Positions 35,431 through 43,249 of a DNA stretch of 58,300 nt are shown here, piece by piece. The position numbers and the translations under genes are program-made. Numbering within the stretch: position 1 is the first letter of the stretch; each line of letters opens with the position of its first letter. The notes below the pieces were generated by a model that worked only from the letters and a program-made list of their open reading frames with translations, made no database searches and was not told the DNA's origin. Source of the stretch: Desmonostoc geniculatum HA4340-LM1 (GTDB taxonomy: Bacteria > Cyanobacteriota > Cyanobacteriia > Cyanobacteriales > Nostocaceae); the NCBI GenBank assembly GCA_019359545.1, contig JAHHHB010000034.1:1-58300 (forward strand), in the 5' to 3' direction.

Positions 35431-35699
35431 AAGAATACAGAATTCAGAATTCAGAATTCAGAATCAATTAATGGGGGATTCAAACCCACTATTAATTTTA
35501 GACCACCAAATTTTAGATTTGCTAGGGAACTTAAACCTGTTTATTCATCCACAATTCACACAGAATTCAATTGGATAATTCTGATTCCTGACTCGTGAAT
35601 TCTGTTTTATTAAAATGCAACTTTTTTCAAAAATAATTCAGAATCCAGGAGACAGAATGAATGCTCAATTCTGACTCCTGAATTCTGAATTCTGAATTC
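35431..35699. repeat. spacer with AATTCTGAATTCTG-type repeats
   Basis: Two clusters of GAATTCAGAATTCAGAATTC (about 35440-35465) and its complement GAATTCTGAATTCTGAATTC (about 35680-35699) flank the spacer. Near 35475-35500 the phrase GGGGGATTCAAACCCAC occurs. The clusters are inverted relative to each other, so the spacer ends could pair. Confidence 0.65.
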
Positions 35700-35915
35700 T
35701 TATTTAAACTCTTCTAGTTGATCTACACGCAACCAAATATTTGGTGTTGGCACTTTCCCAAACTTAACAAGTGCATAATCACCTTTGAGGTCTACAATTT
35801 CGCCCTTAGAGTCAAATAAATAGGAAGGAAAGCGACTATCACTAGCTTTTGCTTCCAGACTGTTCTCCAGTTTCTCGCGCACAGCGCGAACCATATCGCC
35901 TTTTTTGACTGCCAT
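35700..35915 (-). CDS. ndhO: NAD(P)H-quinone oxidoreductase subunit O
   Basis: I start the gene at 35915 ([16 protein letters not shown]), where GAGAGGGG lies just upstream; an open frame extends 69 bp further with no NdhO-like sequence. The 71-residue product has [25 protein letters not shown] and ends in [10 protein letters not shown], matching NdhO. It is a stromal-side regulatory subunit of the NDH-1 photosynthetic complex I, influencing cyclic electron flow. Confidence 0.93.
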   Translation of the reverse strand: MAVKKGDMVRAVREKLENSLEAKASDSRFPSYLFDSKGEIVDLKGDYALVKFGKVPTPNIWLRVDQLEEFK

Positions 35916-36044
35916 GAATTCCCCTCTCAAATTTGTAACTTGCTTTATCTGCATTTTAAGAGAGTTAGAACTCACAAGTAACAAATGAGGTCTAAAAACT
36001 CCTAACCCCCAACTCCTAACTCCTAATACGGTTTCATCCTAAGG

Positions 36045-36109
36045 TTGATACAAATACCTTGGTAGAGTAGCACAGCTATGCTACCCTACGGTAAATCTAT
36101 ATGTATCAA
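36045..36109. repeat. imperfect palindrome (TTGATACA ends)
   Basis: TTGATACA (36045-36052) and TGTATCAA (36102-36109) are the ends. In between, GGTAGAGTAGCA and TGCTACCCTACGG continue the stem around a CAGC loop. About 65 bp in all, a likely dispersed repeat or MITE remnant between ndhO and mutM. Confidence 0.55.
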
Positions 36110-36190
36110 AATTTTCGTTAAATAGTATAACTCCCAATTCCTAACTCCTAACTCTTAACCCCCAACTCCCAACTCCCCACTCCCCATTCC

Positions 36191-37063
36191 CTACATCCTT
36201 TGACACTCAGGACAAAAGTGACTCGATCGCCCAGCAAGCCTAATCCGCATAATTGCTGTACCACAAACTCGACAGGGTTCTCCAGCGCGGTTATAAACCC
36301 AGGCTACCCCCCCATAGTTGCCATTGACACCCTTAACATTGAGAAAATTACTAAAAGTCGTACCACCAGCCTCAATGCTGGTTTCTAACACTTGAATTAT
36401 CGCTGTTCGTAAATCCTCGATTTGCTTTAGCTGTAAATCGGTACACAATGTCTCAGGTAAAATTCCACTCTTAAATAGGGCTTCATCAGCGTAAATATTA
36501 CCTAATCCCGCCACCACCGACTGATCCAGTAGGGCAGTCTTAATGGGACGGCGACGCTTTTGGAGTTTATTTGCTAGATACTCAACAGTGAATTCATCTG
36601 AAAATGGGTCTGCTGCCAACTTTGCCAAACCCGTTATGACACTTTCTACAGGAACACCAGGCGGAACCCACCACATTTGGCCGAAGGTACGCTGATCCAC
36701 AAAGCGTAATTCTTGGCGATCGCCAAAAAATAATCTGACTCGCGTGTGCTTGTGTAATGGTTCATCTCCATGCACCCAAAGTAGCTGACCGGTCATTCGC
36801 AGATGAACCCCTAGCCAACTGGTTGAGGAGTGGGAGTGTGGGGGAGATGAGGGAGATGAGGGGGTGAATTCAGCTAGCAAATATTTGCCGCGACGATGCC
36901 AAATAGCGATCGCATTGTTTTTAATTCCATCAACAAACTCACCAATAGAAAACGGGTAGGCGATGGTGCGATCGAGCAACACATCTCCACCCGTGATTTT
37001 TTGGTTGAGGGTCAATTGATTTAGACCCCTCCGGACTGTTTCAACTTCAGGCAGTTCAGGCAT
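36191..37063 (-). CDS. mutM: formamidopyrimidine-DNA glycosylase
   Basis: The 290-residue repair enzyme removes 8-oxoguanine and formamidopyrimidines. Catalytic Pro2-Glu3 are in MPELPEVETVRRGL, the intercalation loop LGVHLRMTGQLLW follows, and the zinc finger has C264, C267, C284 and C287. Residues 67-82 (TPSSPSSPPHSHSSTS) interrupt the usual KYLLAEL-GWLGVHL block; this stretch is encoded by GGGAGATGAGGGAGATGAGG-type repeat that elsewhere is intergenic. The frame is kept, so the enzyme may still work. Confidence 0.95.
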   Translation of the reverse strand: MPELPEVETVRRGLNQLTLNQKITGGDVLLDRTIAYPFSIGEFVDGIKNNAIAIWHRRGKYLLAEFTPSSPSSPPHSHSSTSWLGVHLRMTGQLLWVHGDEPLHKHTRVRLFFGDRQELRFVDQRTFGQMWWVPPGVPVESVITGLAKLAADPFSDEFTVEYLANKLQKRRRPIKTALLDQSVVAGLGNIYADEALFKSGILPETLCTDLQLKQIEDLRTAIIQVLETSIEAGGTTFSNFLNVKGVNGNYGGVAWVYNRAGEPCRVCGTAIMRIRLAGRSSHFCPECQRM

Positions 37064-37317
37064 TCAAGCTGATTAAGCAAGCAAATTTTAGTATATTTGG
37101 GGACTAAGCAATTTAGAGATGACGTAGTGTGTAGACACCCGTAGGTGACCAAAACCATACTACTGAGGAGAAACCGTAAATACCCGCAGGGCGGCTTCTC
37201 ATAGATTAAGGTAGGCTAAGAGCAAGGATAAAAGAACTGAAAGTTTCATATTTCAGACTTCATACTTGAGACTTCCCTTCATCATCCCATTAAACAGTCC
37301 CCTTGTGGGTTTGCTGC

Positions 37318-37530
37318 TTATTTTTTAGCCTTAGCCTTTGGTGCTTCGACTTCTAATAGCTCGTCTGCGGCAAAGTTGTTGGTATTGATACCAGAGTAAT
37401 TTACCTTTTCAAAACGGACAATTACTGGGTATTTGATGCCGCTTTGATCGACAGAAGCCACAGTTCCTACATCTTGAAACCAGTAGGATTCAGGGCGGAG
37501 AACACGTACTTTAGAGCCACGTTGAACCAT
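37318..37530 (-). CDS. psaE: photosystem I reaction centre subunit IV
   Basis: The 70-residue protein ([18 protein letters not shown], then [26 protein letters not shown]) is PsaE, a small SH3-like stromal subunit of photosystem I that helps ferredoxin docking and cyclic electron flow. The C-terminal Ala/Lys tail is normal. The gene is single, with its own spacer on both sides. Confidence 0.97.
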   Translation of the reverse strand: MVQRGSKVRVLRPESYWFQDVGTVASVDQSGIKYPVIVRFEKVNYSGINTNNFAADELLEVEAPKAKAKK

Positions 37531-37639
37531 GATTAATTTCCCTTTTAGTTATCAATTGCCAATTTAGAGGGCTAATTGATTTCACTCTACAACCTGAAGG
37601 TCGCAGCAAGAGGCTTTGTTAAGTTATTTGTCTGAATTG

Positions 37640-37815
37640 GGTGTAGGGTATGGGGCATGGGCATTGGGCATGGGGCATTGGGCATGGGGCATTGGGCATG
37701 GGGCATTGGGCACAAGAGGCAGAGGTGCGGAGGGGCAGAGGGGCAGAGGGGAAAAACTTACTGCTCCCCTGCTCCCTCATCTCCCCAATCCCCAATCCCC
37801 AATCCCCAGTCCCAA
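37640..37815. repeat. STRR tract upstream of psaE
   Basis: About ten units of GGGCATT or GGGGCAT, then GGGGCAGAGG units, then CCCCAATCCCCAATCCCC. This fills most of the 359-bp spacer between psaE and the fibrillin gene. No gene is present; the open frame through it is an artefact of the repeat. Confidence 0.85.
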
Positions 37816-37889
37816 ATAGTGCCTAAACCCTATTGACAAAGTTTTCGCAATCATGTACCTTCGTTCGCAAACAGTACTTTTGCATCACC

Positions 37890-38474
37890 TTATGTTTTAC
37901 TCAATACGAACACACTTCCCTCGTTACCTCTACCGATTCGCAAATCGTTATCTATATAAGTAATATCTAACCAGCCTTGCTGTTGATTGTTGTTTATAGC
38001 AACATCAATCCCCGGAAATTTTCTACCTGCTTCAATTTGTTGGATAAAAGTTACCGGAGAATTGTATTCTATTAAACGTTGTAAGCCGATAATAGACCGC
38101 TCAAATTTTACTTGGACACGTTGGGATGAAACTGGCTCAAATTTGGCAGCTACGCTGACTAATCCTTCTAGATAAGGTAAGCCGTAAATCTCTGCTATGT
38201 TGTAAACGCTGGTAGTTTCTACCCGAATACACTGATAGATTTGACCTAGTTTGCACAAAGGTAGACGATCTAAGTTTAAAAGAGCCTTGCTAGTGGTGTA
38301 TAGTAATCGCCAATTGCCATTTAGCAGGTCGTTAGCTTCCACCGGACGTGGCGTAGGATTAAAGCCTTCTAAGTTGGCGATCGCTGCTAGGATAGCCTGT
38401 TTCTGTACTTGGGTCGCCAATAGACCGCGATTTGTACCAGCGATGGCATCGATCAGAGCCGCTTTTCCAATCAT
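37890..38474 (-). CDS. PAP/fibrillin family protein
   Basis: The ATG at 38474 is preferred; the frame continues five codons further to a TTG. The product is 194 residues with the PAP/fibrillin pattern: LNGNWRLLYTTSKALLNLDRLPL near the start, VKFERSIIGLQRLI and a C-terminal GWLDITYIDNDLRIGRGNEGSVFVL. These lipocalin-like proteins associate with thylakoid lipids and plastoglobule-like bodies and help photoprotection in plastids; the cyanobacterial role is less clear. Confidence 0.85.
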   Translation of the reverse strand: MIGKAALIDAIAGTNRGLLATQVQKQAILAAIANLEGFNPTPRPVEANDLLNGNWRLLYTTSKALLNLDRLPLCKLGQIYQCIRVETTSVYNIAEIYGLPYLEGLVSVAAKFEPVSSQRVQVKFERSIIGLQRLIEYNSPVTFIQQIEAGRKFPGIDVAINNNQQQGWLDITYIDNDLRIGRGNEGSVFVLSKT

Positions 38475-38716
38475 TGTCTGTGACCTCAAAAATCACTCAC
38501 TTTTCATCAGCATAAACAAGTTATTCATAACCTATGTGTAAAACCAAAAAAATTACTAATAACGACTTGACCTAGACCATCAGCGTATTAAATAAAAAAT
38601 TTCTATCTGAATGCGGATTTCTCGACTCAAGGGTTGAAAGGATAACTAAATTAATCCGTGTCGAGTGATAGACTCTAAATGTCAACTTACGTAAACCTTT
38701 TCTTGTCTTCGTCGAT

Positions 38717-38956
38717 ATGTTGAACTCTCCATTACGTGAAGAACCCCGTAATCAACGAGCTGGTGTAATCCCCCTAAAGCAAGAATCCTCGCTCCTAGAT
38801 TGGTTACAAACTAACGGTCGTCTCATTGCGCGTGACGTTCACGAACCGGATTTTCAAGATGATGAAGAAGAAATAGACTCCCTAATGGGCGTAGAAGATG
38901 GAATTGTGGATTACGACCTTGATGATGACGACGATATAGGAATTGCTGAAGATTAG
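38717..38956 (+). CDS. DUF3134 family protein
   Basis: The 79-residue protein has a conserved N-terminal half (LREEPRNQRAGVIPLKQESS, LLDWLQTNGRLIARDV) and a strongly acidic tail (DYDLDDDDD). This matches the cyanobacterial DUF3134 family, of unknown function. It lies 80 bp upstream of mraY on the same strand and may be co-transcribed with it. Confidence 0.75.
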   Translation: MLNSPLREEPRNQRAGVIPLKQESSLLDWLQTNGRLIARDVHEPDFQDDEEEIDSLMGVEDGIVDYDLDDDDDIGIAED

Positions 38957-39035
38957 TCTTTTATCTTGAGAAACTTGGCGATCTGCCTAGTTTCTGGTAT
39001 TTAGTTTTATAAGTGTGGAGTGAAGGGAAACTTCT

Positions 39036-40139
39036 GTGGACGCTAAATTATCTCCTGAGCAAGGATTAAACATTTCTGGAATCGCTCTAGCCTCTTTATT
39101 AGCCGTAGGGTTAGGCACAACCGCATTTTTCTTGGATTGGATGGCGAATCGGTCACCCTGGCAAGCGATGTCGCTAACTCTGCCACTATTGTTGTGTGCC
39201 CTGGCTTCAGGTATTATGGGTTATCTAGTAATACCTGTACTACAAGCGCTCAAAACTGGACAAATAATCCGCGAAGATGGGCCCCAAGCTCATCTCAAAA
39301 AGGCAGGAACTCCCACAATGGGCGGCATATTTTTTGTACCTGTAGCTGTGATACTAGCCTGCGTATTGTCCAACTTCGCCACAGAGGTGCTTGCAGTTTC
39401 GGCGTTAACAATCAGCTACGGATTTATTGGTTGGCTCGACGATTGGCAAATTCTCCGCCGGAAGTCAAATAAAGGTATATCCCCCCGGATGAAACTGGCT
39501 TTACAGGTAAGTTTTGCCGTGGTGTTTTGTGTATGGCTGATGTTTAATCAACCTTCTAATATTACAAGTATAGCTTTGCCTTGGGTTAGCTTTACACTAC
39601 CCTTAGGGTTCCTATTCTGGCCTCTGGCAGGTTTTGTGCTAGTTGCAGAAAGTAACGCTACTAATTTAACTGATGGTATTGATGGCTTGGCAGGCGGAAC
39701 AGTAGCGATCGCTCTTTTAGCCTTGGGTGCCCTAATTGCACCTACAGCACCGGGTTTGATGGTTTTTTGTGCTGCTTTAAGTGGCGGTTGCTTAGGTTTC
39801 TTAGCCCATAACCGTAACCCAGCCCGTGTTTTCATGGGAGATACTGGTTCTCTCGCACTGGGAGGAGCTTTAGCGGCTGTAGCGCTATTGACAAACAGCT
39901 TAGTAGGACTGTTCATTCTCAGCGGTATCTTCTTCGTAGAAACTCTGTCTGTGATGGCACAGGTAAGTTACTACAAAGCCACCAAAGGTCCTGATGGCAA
40001 AGGCAAGCGTCTTTTCAAAATGGCACCCCTACACCATCATCTAGAATTAACTGGCTGGTCAGAATTGCAAGTAGTTGGAGTGTTTTATATCATCGCTGCA
40101 ATTTTAGCTGCCATTTGTTTAGCGATCGCACCTTTCTAG
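39036..40139 (+). CDS. mraY: phospho-N-acetylmuramoyl-pentapeptide transferase
   Basis: The 367-residue polytopic enzyme makes lipid I from UDP-MurNAc-pentapeptide and undecaprenyl phosphate. Motifs are HLKKAGTPTMGG, the DGIDGLAGG acidic block, FMGDTGSLALGG and HHHLELTGW. About ten membrane helices are visible. The start is GTG at 39036 after AGTGAAGGG. Its last codons and downstream terminator are duplicated at 41038-41294, beyond a toxin-antitoxin pair. Confidence 0.97.
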   Translation: MDAKLSPEQGLNISGIALASLLAVGLGTTAFFLDWMANRSPWQAMSLTLPLLLCALASGIMGYLVIPVLQALKTGQIIREDGPQAHLKKAGTPTMGGIFFVPVAVILACVLSNFATEVLAVSALTISYGFIGWLDDWQILRRKSNKGISPRMKLALQVSFAVVFCVWLMFNQPSNITSIALPWVSFTLPLGFLFWPLAGFVLVAESNATNLTDGIDGLAGGTVAIALLALGALIAPTAPGLMVFCAALSGGCLGFLAHNRNPARVFMGDTGSLALGGALAAVALLTNSLVGLFILSGIFFVETLSVMAQVSYYKATKGPDGKGKRLFKMAPLHHHLELTGWSELQVVGVFYIIAAILAAICLAIAPF

Positions 40140-40162
40140 AAATTGTTGAAAAACTAATTTAA
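40122..40162. repeat. direct repeat, copy 1 (mraY 3' end)
   Basis: These 41 bases, from GCGATCGCACCTTTCTAG onward, include the mraY stop codon and are repeated at 41038-41078 with a single difference. The terminator that follows is also repeated in diverged form. Confidence 0.9.
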
Positions 40163-40200
40163 TAAAAAAGAACCCTGGAAGTTTCGGGGTTTCTTTTTTA
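40163..40200 (+). terminator. mraY terminator
   Basis: The A-rich left arm AAAAAAGAACCC and the right arm CGGGGTTTCTTTTTT form a hairpin ending in a T-tract, about 25 bp after the mraY stop. Confidence 0.8.
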
Positions 40201-40280
40201 TTTATTTGAATAACAATCTACAATCTTTTTATCTAGATTTACAATATGATGTTTCTAGAGCCAGGAACTAGAGGATAAAA

Positions 40281-40664
40281 ATGACAGTATATGCCCTAAA
40301 TTTACCTGACCAATTGAAGCATGAAGTTGAGCAATTAGCCCAGAGTCAGGGCGTTTCCCTTGACCAATTTATTTTGTGGGCTGTAACAGAAAAAGTAAGT
40401 ACCCTCAAAGCATCTTTTGGACAAATTGCTTATCGTCAGGGGACAAATGGACAACTTGTGCCAATTATTAAGGGGACGGGAATTAGGGTACAGACTGTGG
40501 CGATCGCTTCTCAAAAATGGGGTATGAGTCCAAGCCAAATTACTAATGAGTATGAACTTGCCGAAGCACAGGTAAGAGAAGCTCTAAGTTTTTATGCAGT
40601 AAATAAAGAGCAGATTGACGCGGCGATCGCTTCTGAGCAATCTTTAGAAATTACTAATGGTTAA
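40281..40664 (+). CDS. DUF433 antitoxin-like protein
   Basis: The 127-residue protein joins an N-terminal CopG/HicB-like region (YALNLPDQLKHEVEQLAQSQ, FILWAVTEKV) to a DUF433 helix-turn-helix domain (IIKGTGIRVQTVAIASQKW, SPSQITNEYELAEAQVREAL). DUF433 proteins are the usual antitoxins of DUF5615 PIN-like toxins. The stop overlaps the toxin start by 8 bp, supporting coupled translation. Confidence 0.85.
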   Translation: MTVYALNLPDQLKHEVEQLAQSQGVSLDQFILWAVTEKVSTLKASFGQIAYRQGTNGQLVPIIKGTGIRVQTVAIASQKWGMSPSQITNEYELAEAQVREALSFYAVNKEQIDAAIASEQSLEITNG

Positions 40665-41010
40665 ACTCAAGCTTCATCTGGATGCAGATGCCTCAAGTAA
40701 ATCACTGCATTCAGCATTGGTGTCTAAAAGCTATGATGTGACTCGTACTCCAAATGACTGGATGCCCTTGGATGCTAGTGATGAAATTCAATTATTACGC
40801 TCAACTGCTCAGGGCAGATGTATCTTTACTTTCAACGTGAGAGACTTTATTGTTCTATCGCAAAAGTATCCTCAACATGGCGGTATTATCCTTGCTGCTC
40901 AGAATAGTTGGTCACTTTCGGACTTGATTGCGGCATTAGATTGTCTATTATCTGACGCAGAAGCAACAGATTGGGTTGGTACGGTAGATTGGCTCAATCG
41001 GTGGCGTTAG
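40657..41010 (+). CDS. DUF5615 PIN-like toxin
   Basis: The 117-residue protein has the DUF5615 pattern: KLHLDADASSKSLHSAL at the start (acidic pair), DEIQLLRSTAQGRCIFTFNVRDF in the middle (Asn/Asp of the PIN-like site), and HGGIILA. Members are predicted Mg-dependent RNases related to Mut7-C. It is paired with the DUF433 gene. The whole pair lies between two copies of the mraY tail. Confidence 0.85.
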   Translation: MVKLKLHLDADASSKSLHSALVSKSYDVTRTPNDWMPLDASDEIQLLRSTAQGRCIFTFNVRDFIVLSQKYPQHGGIILAAQNSWSLSDLIAALDCLLSDAEATDWVGTVDWLNRWR

Positions 41011-41037
41011 ACATTCTGAAATAGCTGAATTGCTAAT

Positions 41038-41078
41038 GCGATCGCACCTTTCTAGAAATTGTTGAAAAACTGATTTAA
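41038..41078. repeat. direct repeat, copy 2 (mraY 3' end)
   Basis: It is 40 of 41 bases identical to 40122-40162. Beyond it, once a MITE at 41084-41261 is removed, the sequence continues into a terminator like that of mraY. Confidence 0.9.
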
Positions 41079-41083
41079 GAAAA

Positions 41084-41261
41084 TAGGACTTACGCACTGT
41101 ACAAAAGAACTATTTTGTGTATCAACGTAAATACGTTGTTCCAGGCTTTTGGAGGTTGCTTTTGATTGCTGGCGATCGCCAAAATATGATTGAAAAACCT
41201 AGATAAAAGCTTTGAAAACTCTATCTGCCATTTTTGCTTTTATGTCAATGCGTAAGTCCTA
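41084..41261. mobile_element. MITE-like element, family B
   Basis: The tips are perfect 13-bp inverted repeats: TAGGACTTACGCA at 41084-41096 and TGCGTAAGTCCTA at 41249-41261. The 178-bp element contains no ORF of its own. It interrupts the second copy of the mraY terminator region just before the hairpin. The tip is of the widespread TAGGACTTACGCA type known from cyanobacterial MITEs and IS ends. Confidence 0.85.
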
Positions 41262-41262
41262 G

Positions 41263-41296
41263 AAAAAACCCTCGAAGCTTCGGGGGTTTTTTTATT
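41263..41296 (+). terminator. second terminator, homologous to that of mraY
   Basis: AAAAAACCCTCGAAG and CTTCGGGGGTTTTTT pair perfectly except at one position and end in a T-tract. It resembles the hairpin at 40163-40200. It serves the toxin-antitoxin pair and, read backwards, possibly the EF-hand gene. Confidence 0.8.
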
Positions 41297-41307
41297 TGGA
41301 ATCTGCA

Positions 41308-41958
41308 TTACTCCACAGAACCCCAAAACCAGTTGCCTACAGCACCGGGTTCCTTTTCACTTAGAAATTCTCTCTTAGCAGAAACAAACTCTTCTTTAGA
41401 GAGGATGCCGTCTCGATCGATATCAAGCTTGGAGAAAACAAAAGCTGATTTTTCAGCATCTAAGTCAAACACACTGAAAAAGAGACGATGCTCTTGTTGT
41501 GATATCTGACCATCACTGTCTAAATCAACAATGTCAAACACAGTCTCTATTAAAGGGTCATTGTAATCTGGATTTGAAACGGCTTTCTCTATGCCCTGAC
41601 AAAATTCTTCGGGACTTACCTTACCATCTCCATCCAAATCCGCTTTAGACCAAAAATTTTCCCAAACATCAAGCCACTTAAACAACAAATCTTTGTGAAT
41701 CTCTGAACCAAGGTCTGCGCCACGGATGTTGGCGAACCTCTGAGCAAAAATCTCAGCATCTTCTTTCCCAATGAAGCCTGAATTATTGGCATCCAGACAG
41801 TGAAAGTGATGCAGTAACTTTTTTCTATGATATTCGCTTAACAATGCTTTTCCCTTTTGCTCACCACACGTACTTACATTACCACAATAGTACGTAATAT
41901 TTATTTTGATAAATACCAGCAACAGCGCGAGAAGCGATCGCCCACCCTTCCCTAACAA
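41308..41958 (-). CDS. EF-hand calcium-binding protein
   Basis: The frame encodes four EF-hand loops: residues 56-67 (DANNSGFIGKED), 107-118 (DLDGDGKVSPEE), 145-156 (DLDSDGQISQQE) and 179-190 (DIDRDGILSKEE). All have Asp at position 1 and Glu or Asp at position 12. It is a likely calcium sensor or buffer. The first 40 or so residues are doubtful: part of their DNA (41899-41941) is a copy of a moaB fragment in another frame. Translation may begin at a TTG near residue 38 (LLSEYHRKKLL). Confidence 0.8.
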   Translation of the reverse strand: MLGKGGRSLLALLLVFIKINITYYCGNVSTCGEQKGKALLSEYHRKKLLHHFHCLDANNSGFIGKEDAEIFAQRFANIRGADLGSEIHKDLLFKWLDVWENFWSKADLDGDGKVSPEEFCQGIEKAVSNPDYNDPLIETVFDIVDLDSDGQISQQEHRLFFSVFDLDAEKSAFVFSKLDIDRDGILSKEEFVSAKREFLSEKEPGAVGNWFWGSVE

Positions 41959-42089
41959 ATTTTACCAAAGCGATGTCTAAGGGCGGGCTACGCCTACGCC
42001 TTTACAACACCATCATTCAACTGACGTTATCCGTCAGATTCATCAATTTTTTAACGTAAGATTAAACTGATAGCACAACGCGAGATTTC

Positions 42090-42323
42090 ATGGCCATAAG
42101 ATTTATTCTGAGCGACTATGTTGAAGTAGCGATCGCCCAGGCAATTTATGACAAACTCGAAGATGGCAGTTTTGCATGTAAGATTCCTGTTTGCAAAGGA
42201 GTTATTGCTTTTGGTGTAACTTTGCGCGAGTGTGAAAATGAGTTGCGTTCAACACTCGAAGACTGGATTCTGCTTGGCTTGAAGCTCGGACATCCTCTAC
42301 CAGTAGATCGCTCTTTGGATTAG
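42090..42323 (+). CDS. HicB-like antitoxin protein, orphan
   Basis: The 77-residue protein has the HicB fold pattern (DGSFACKIPVCKGVIAFGVTLRECENELRSTLEDWILLGLKLG), an RNase-H-like partial domain that in TA systems binds HicA. There is no HicA gene before or after it. Orphan HicB-like proteins are common in cyanobacteria. It sits in a cluster of toxin-antitoxin genes. Confidence 0.75.
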   Translation: MAIRFILSDYVEVAIAQAIYDKLEDGSFACKIPVCKGVIAFGVTLRECENELRSTLEDWILLGLKLGHPLPVDRSLD

Positions 42324-42384
42324 TCAATAGTTGACGTTATCCTTGAGTAAATAGTAATGTAAACTCAAACATATATCCTATGCC

Positions 42385-42645
42385 ATGAATATATCTTTAA
42401 CACCAGAACTAGAGCAGTTTATCGAGTCAGTAATTAAAACAGGTAGATATTCATCTACTTCTGAGGTAATTCGTGCTGCTTTACAACTACTAGAAAAACG
42501 AGAGATGGGGAGTGAACTGCGATTAGAGGAACTCCGCAAAGAAATTGCTGTTGGAATTGAACATTCAGATCGTGGTGATGTATTTGATGGGGAAGAGGTA
42601 TTAAGGGAACTACGAGAAGAAATTCAGCAGGCACAGCAGAGTTAA
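42385..42645 (+). CDS. ParD-family antitoxin
   Basis: The 86-residue protein is a ribbon-helix-helix antitoxin (MNISLTPELEQFIESVIKTG, YSSTSEVIRAALQLLE) with an acidic C-terminal helix (HSDRGDVFDGEEVLRELREE). Its stop lies 2 bp before the ParE-like toxin gene. It is a relative of the orphan ParD at 28828. It should neutralise the partner toxin and repress the pair. Confidence 0.9.
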   Translation: MNISLTPELEQFIESVIKTGRYSSTSEVIRAALQLLEKREMGSELRLEELRKEIAVGIEHSDRGDVFDGEEVLRELREEIQQAQQS

Positions 42646-42647
42646 GA

Positions 42648-42971
42648 ATGAGTAGATATATTTTGAGTGCTGCTGCCAAACAAGACTTAAAAGATATAAA
42701 AAACTATATGAGCCGATTTAGCTTAAGTGCAGCTAGTCGGTTTCTTGATGCTTTTGAGGAAAAATGTCTTTTATTAGCAGATTTTCCGGAACTTGGGCGT
42801 AGTCGTGAGGAACTAGCACCTAATTTACGCAGTTTGCCAGTGGATAATCAGGTGATTTTTTATCGTCCAGTTAGAAATTGTATCCAAGTTGAAAGGGTGT
42901 TGAGTGGATATCGAGATTTTGAAGATATTTTTCATGAAAGCGAAGAAAATGAAAGCGATCGCTTTCCATAA
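42648..42971 (+). CDS. ParE-family toxin
   Basis: The 107-residue protein has the ParE/RelE layout: YILSAAAKQDLKDIKNYMSRF, LADFPELGRSREELAPNLRSLPVDNQVIFYRPV and VERVLSGYRDFEDIF. ParE toxins poison DNA gyrase. The last ten residues (ENESDRFP) run into a HIP1-bearing spacer. It pairs with the ParD gene directly upstream. Confidence 0.9.
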   Translation: MSRYILSAAAKQDLKDIKNYMSRFSLSAASRFLDAFEEKCLLLADFPELGRSREELAPNLRSLPVDNQVIFYRPVRNCIQVERVLSGYRDFEDIFHESEENESDRFP

Positions 42972-43210
42972 TTCATACGCACAAAAAAGCGATCGCCTGT
43001 AGATTTACACTTGAAAGTGGAGCGATCGCCCTCACAACACTTCTGAACAAAAGCGATGTTTCTACACTTTCTACCAGTGTCCAAGGAATAGGAGCCAAAG
43101 CAAATAAACTCAGTTACACCTTTAAGCAAGATTTGCTTAACAGTTTCGTTTGCTTGCAACTGTGTCATTAGTGCTTGCAATTGCTTGGCAAAAGCTTCGT
43201 CTTCTTCCAT
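42932..43210 (-). CDS. hypothetical small protein, doubtful
   Basis: The 92-residue frame overlaps the ParE gene end by 40 bp on the opposite strand. The N-terminal half (EAFAKQLQALMTQLQANETV) looks like a real helical protein, followed by CFGSYSLDTGRKC. The C-terminal half is read through two HIP1-containing stretches and may not be conserved. I do not recognise a family. It could be a genuine short gene with a decayed end, or spurious. Confidence 0.35.
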   Translation of the reverse strand: MEEDEAFAKQLQALMTQLQANETVKQILLKGVTEFICFGSYSLDTGRKCRNIAFVQKCCEGDRSTFKCKSTGDRFFVRMNYGKRSLSFSSLS

Positions 43211-43249
43211 AATTACGCGATTATACTTAAATATTCACCAGTCTAAACT

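Noticed and set aside
35470..35515. tRNA T-arm-like phrase GGGGGATTCAAACCC
   Set aside because: No acceptor stem, D-arm or anticodon arm can be formed around it; it is a dispersed repeat phrase in a GAATTC-repeat spacer.
37640..37815. Regularly repeated heptamers that look like an array
   Set aside because: Units are 7 bp with no unique spacers and no cas genes; this is STRR, not CRISPR.
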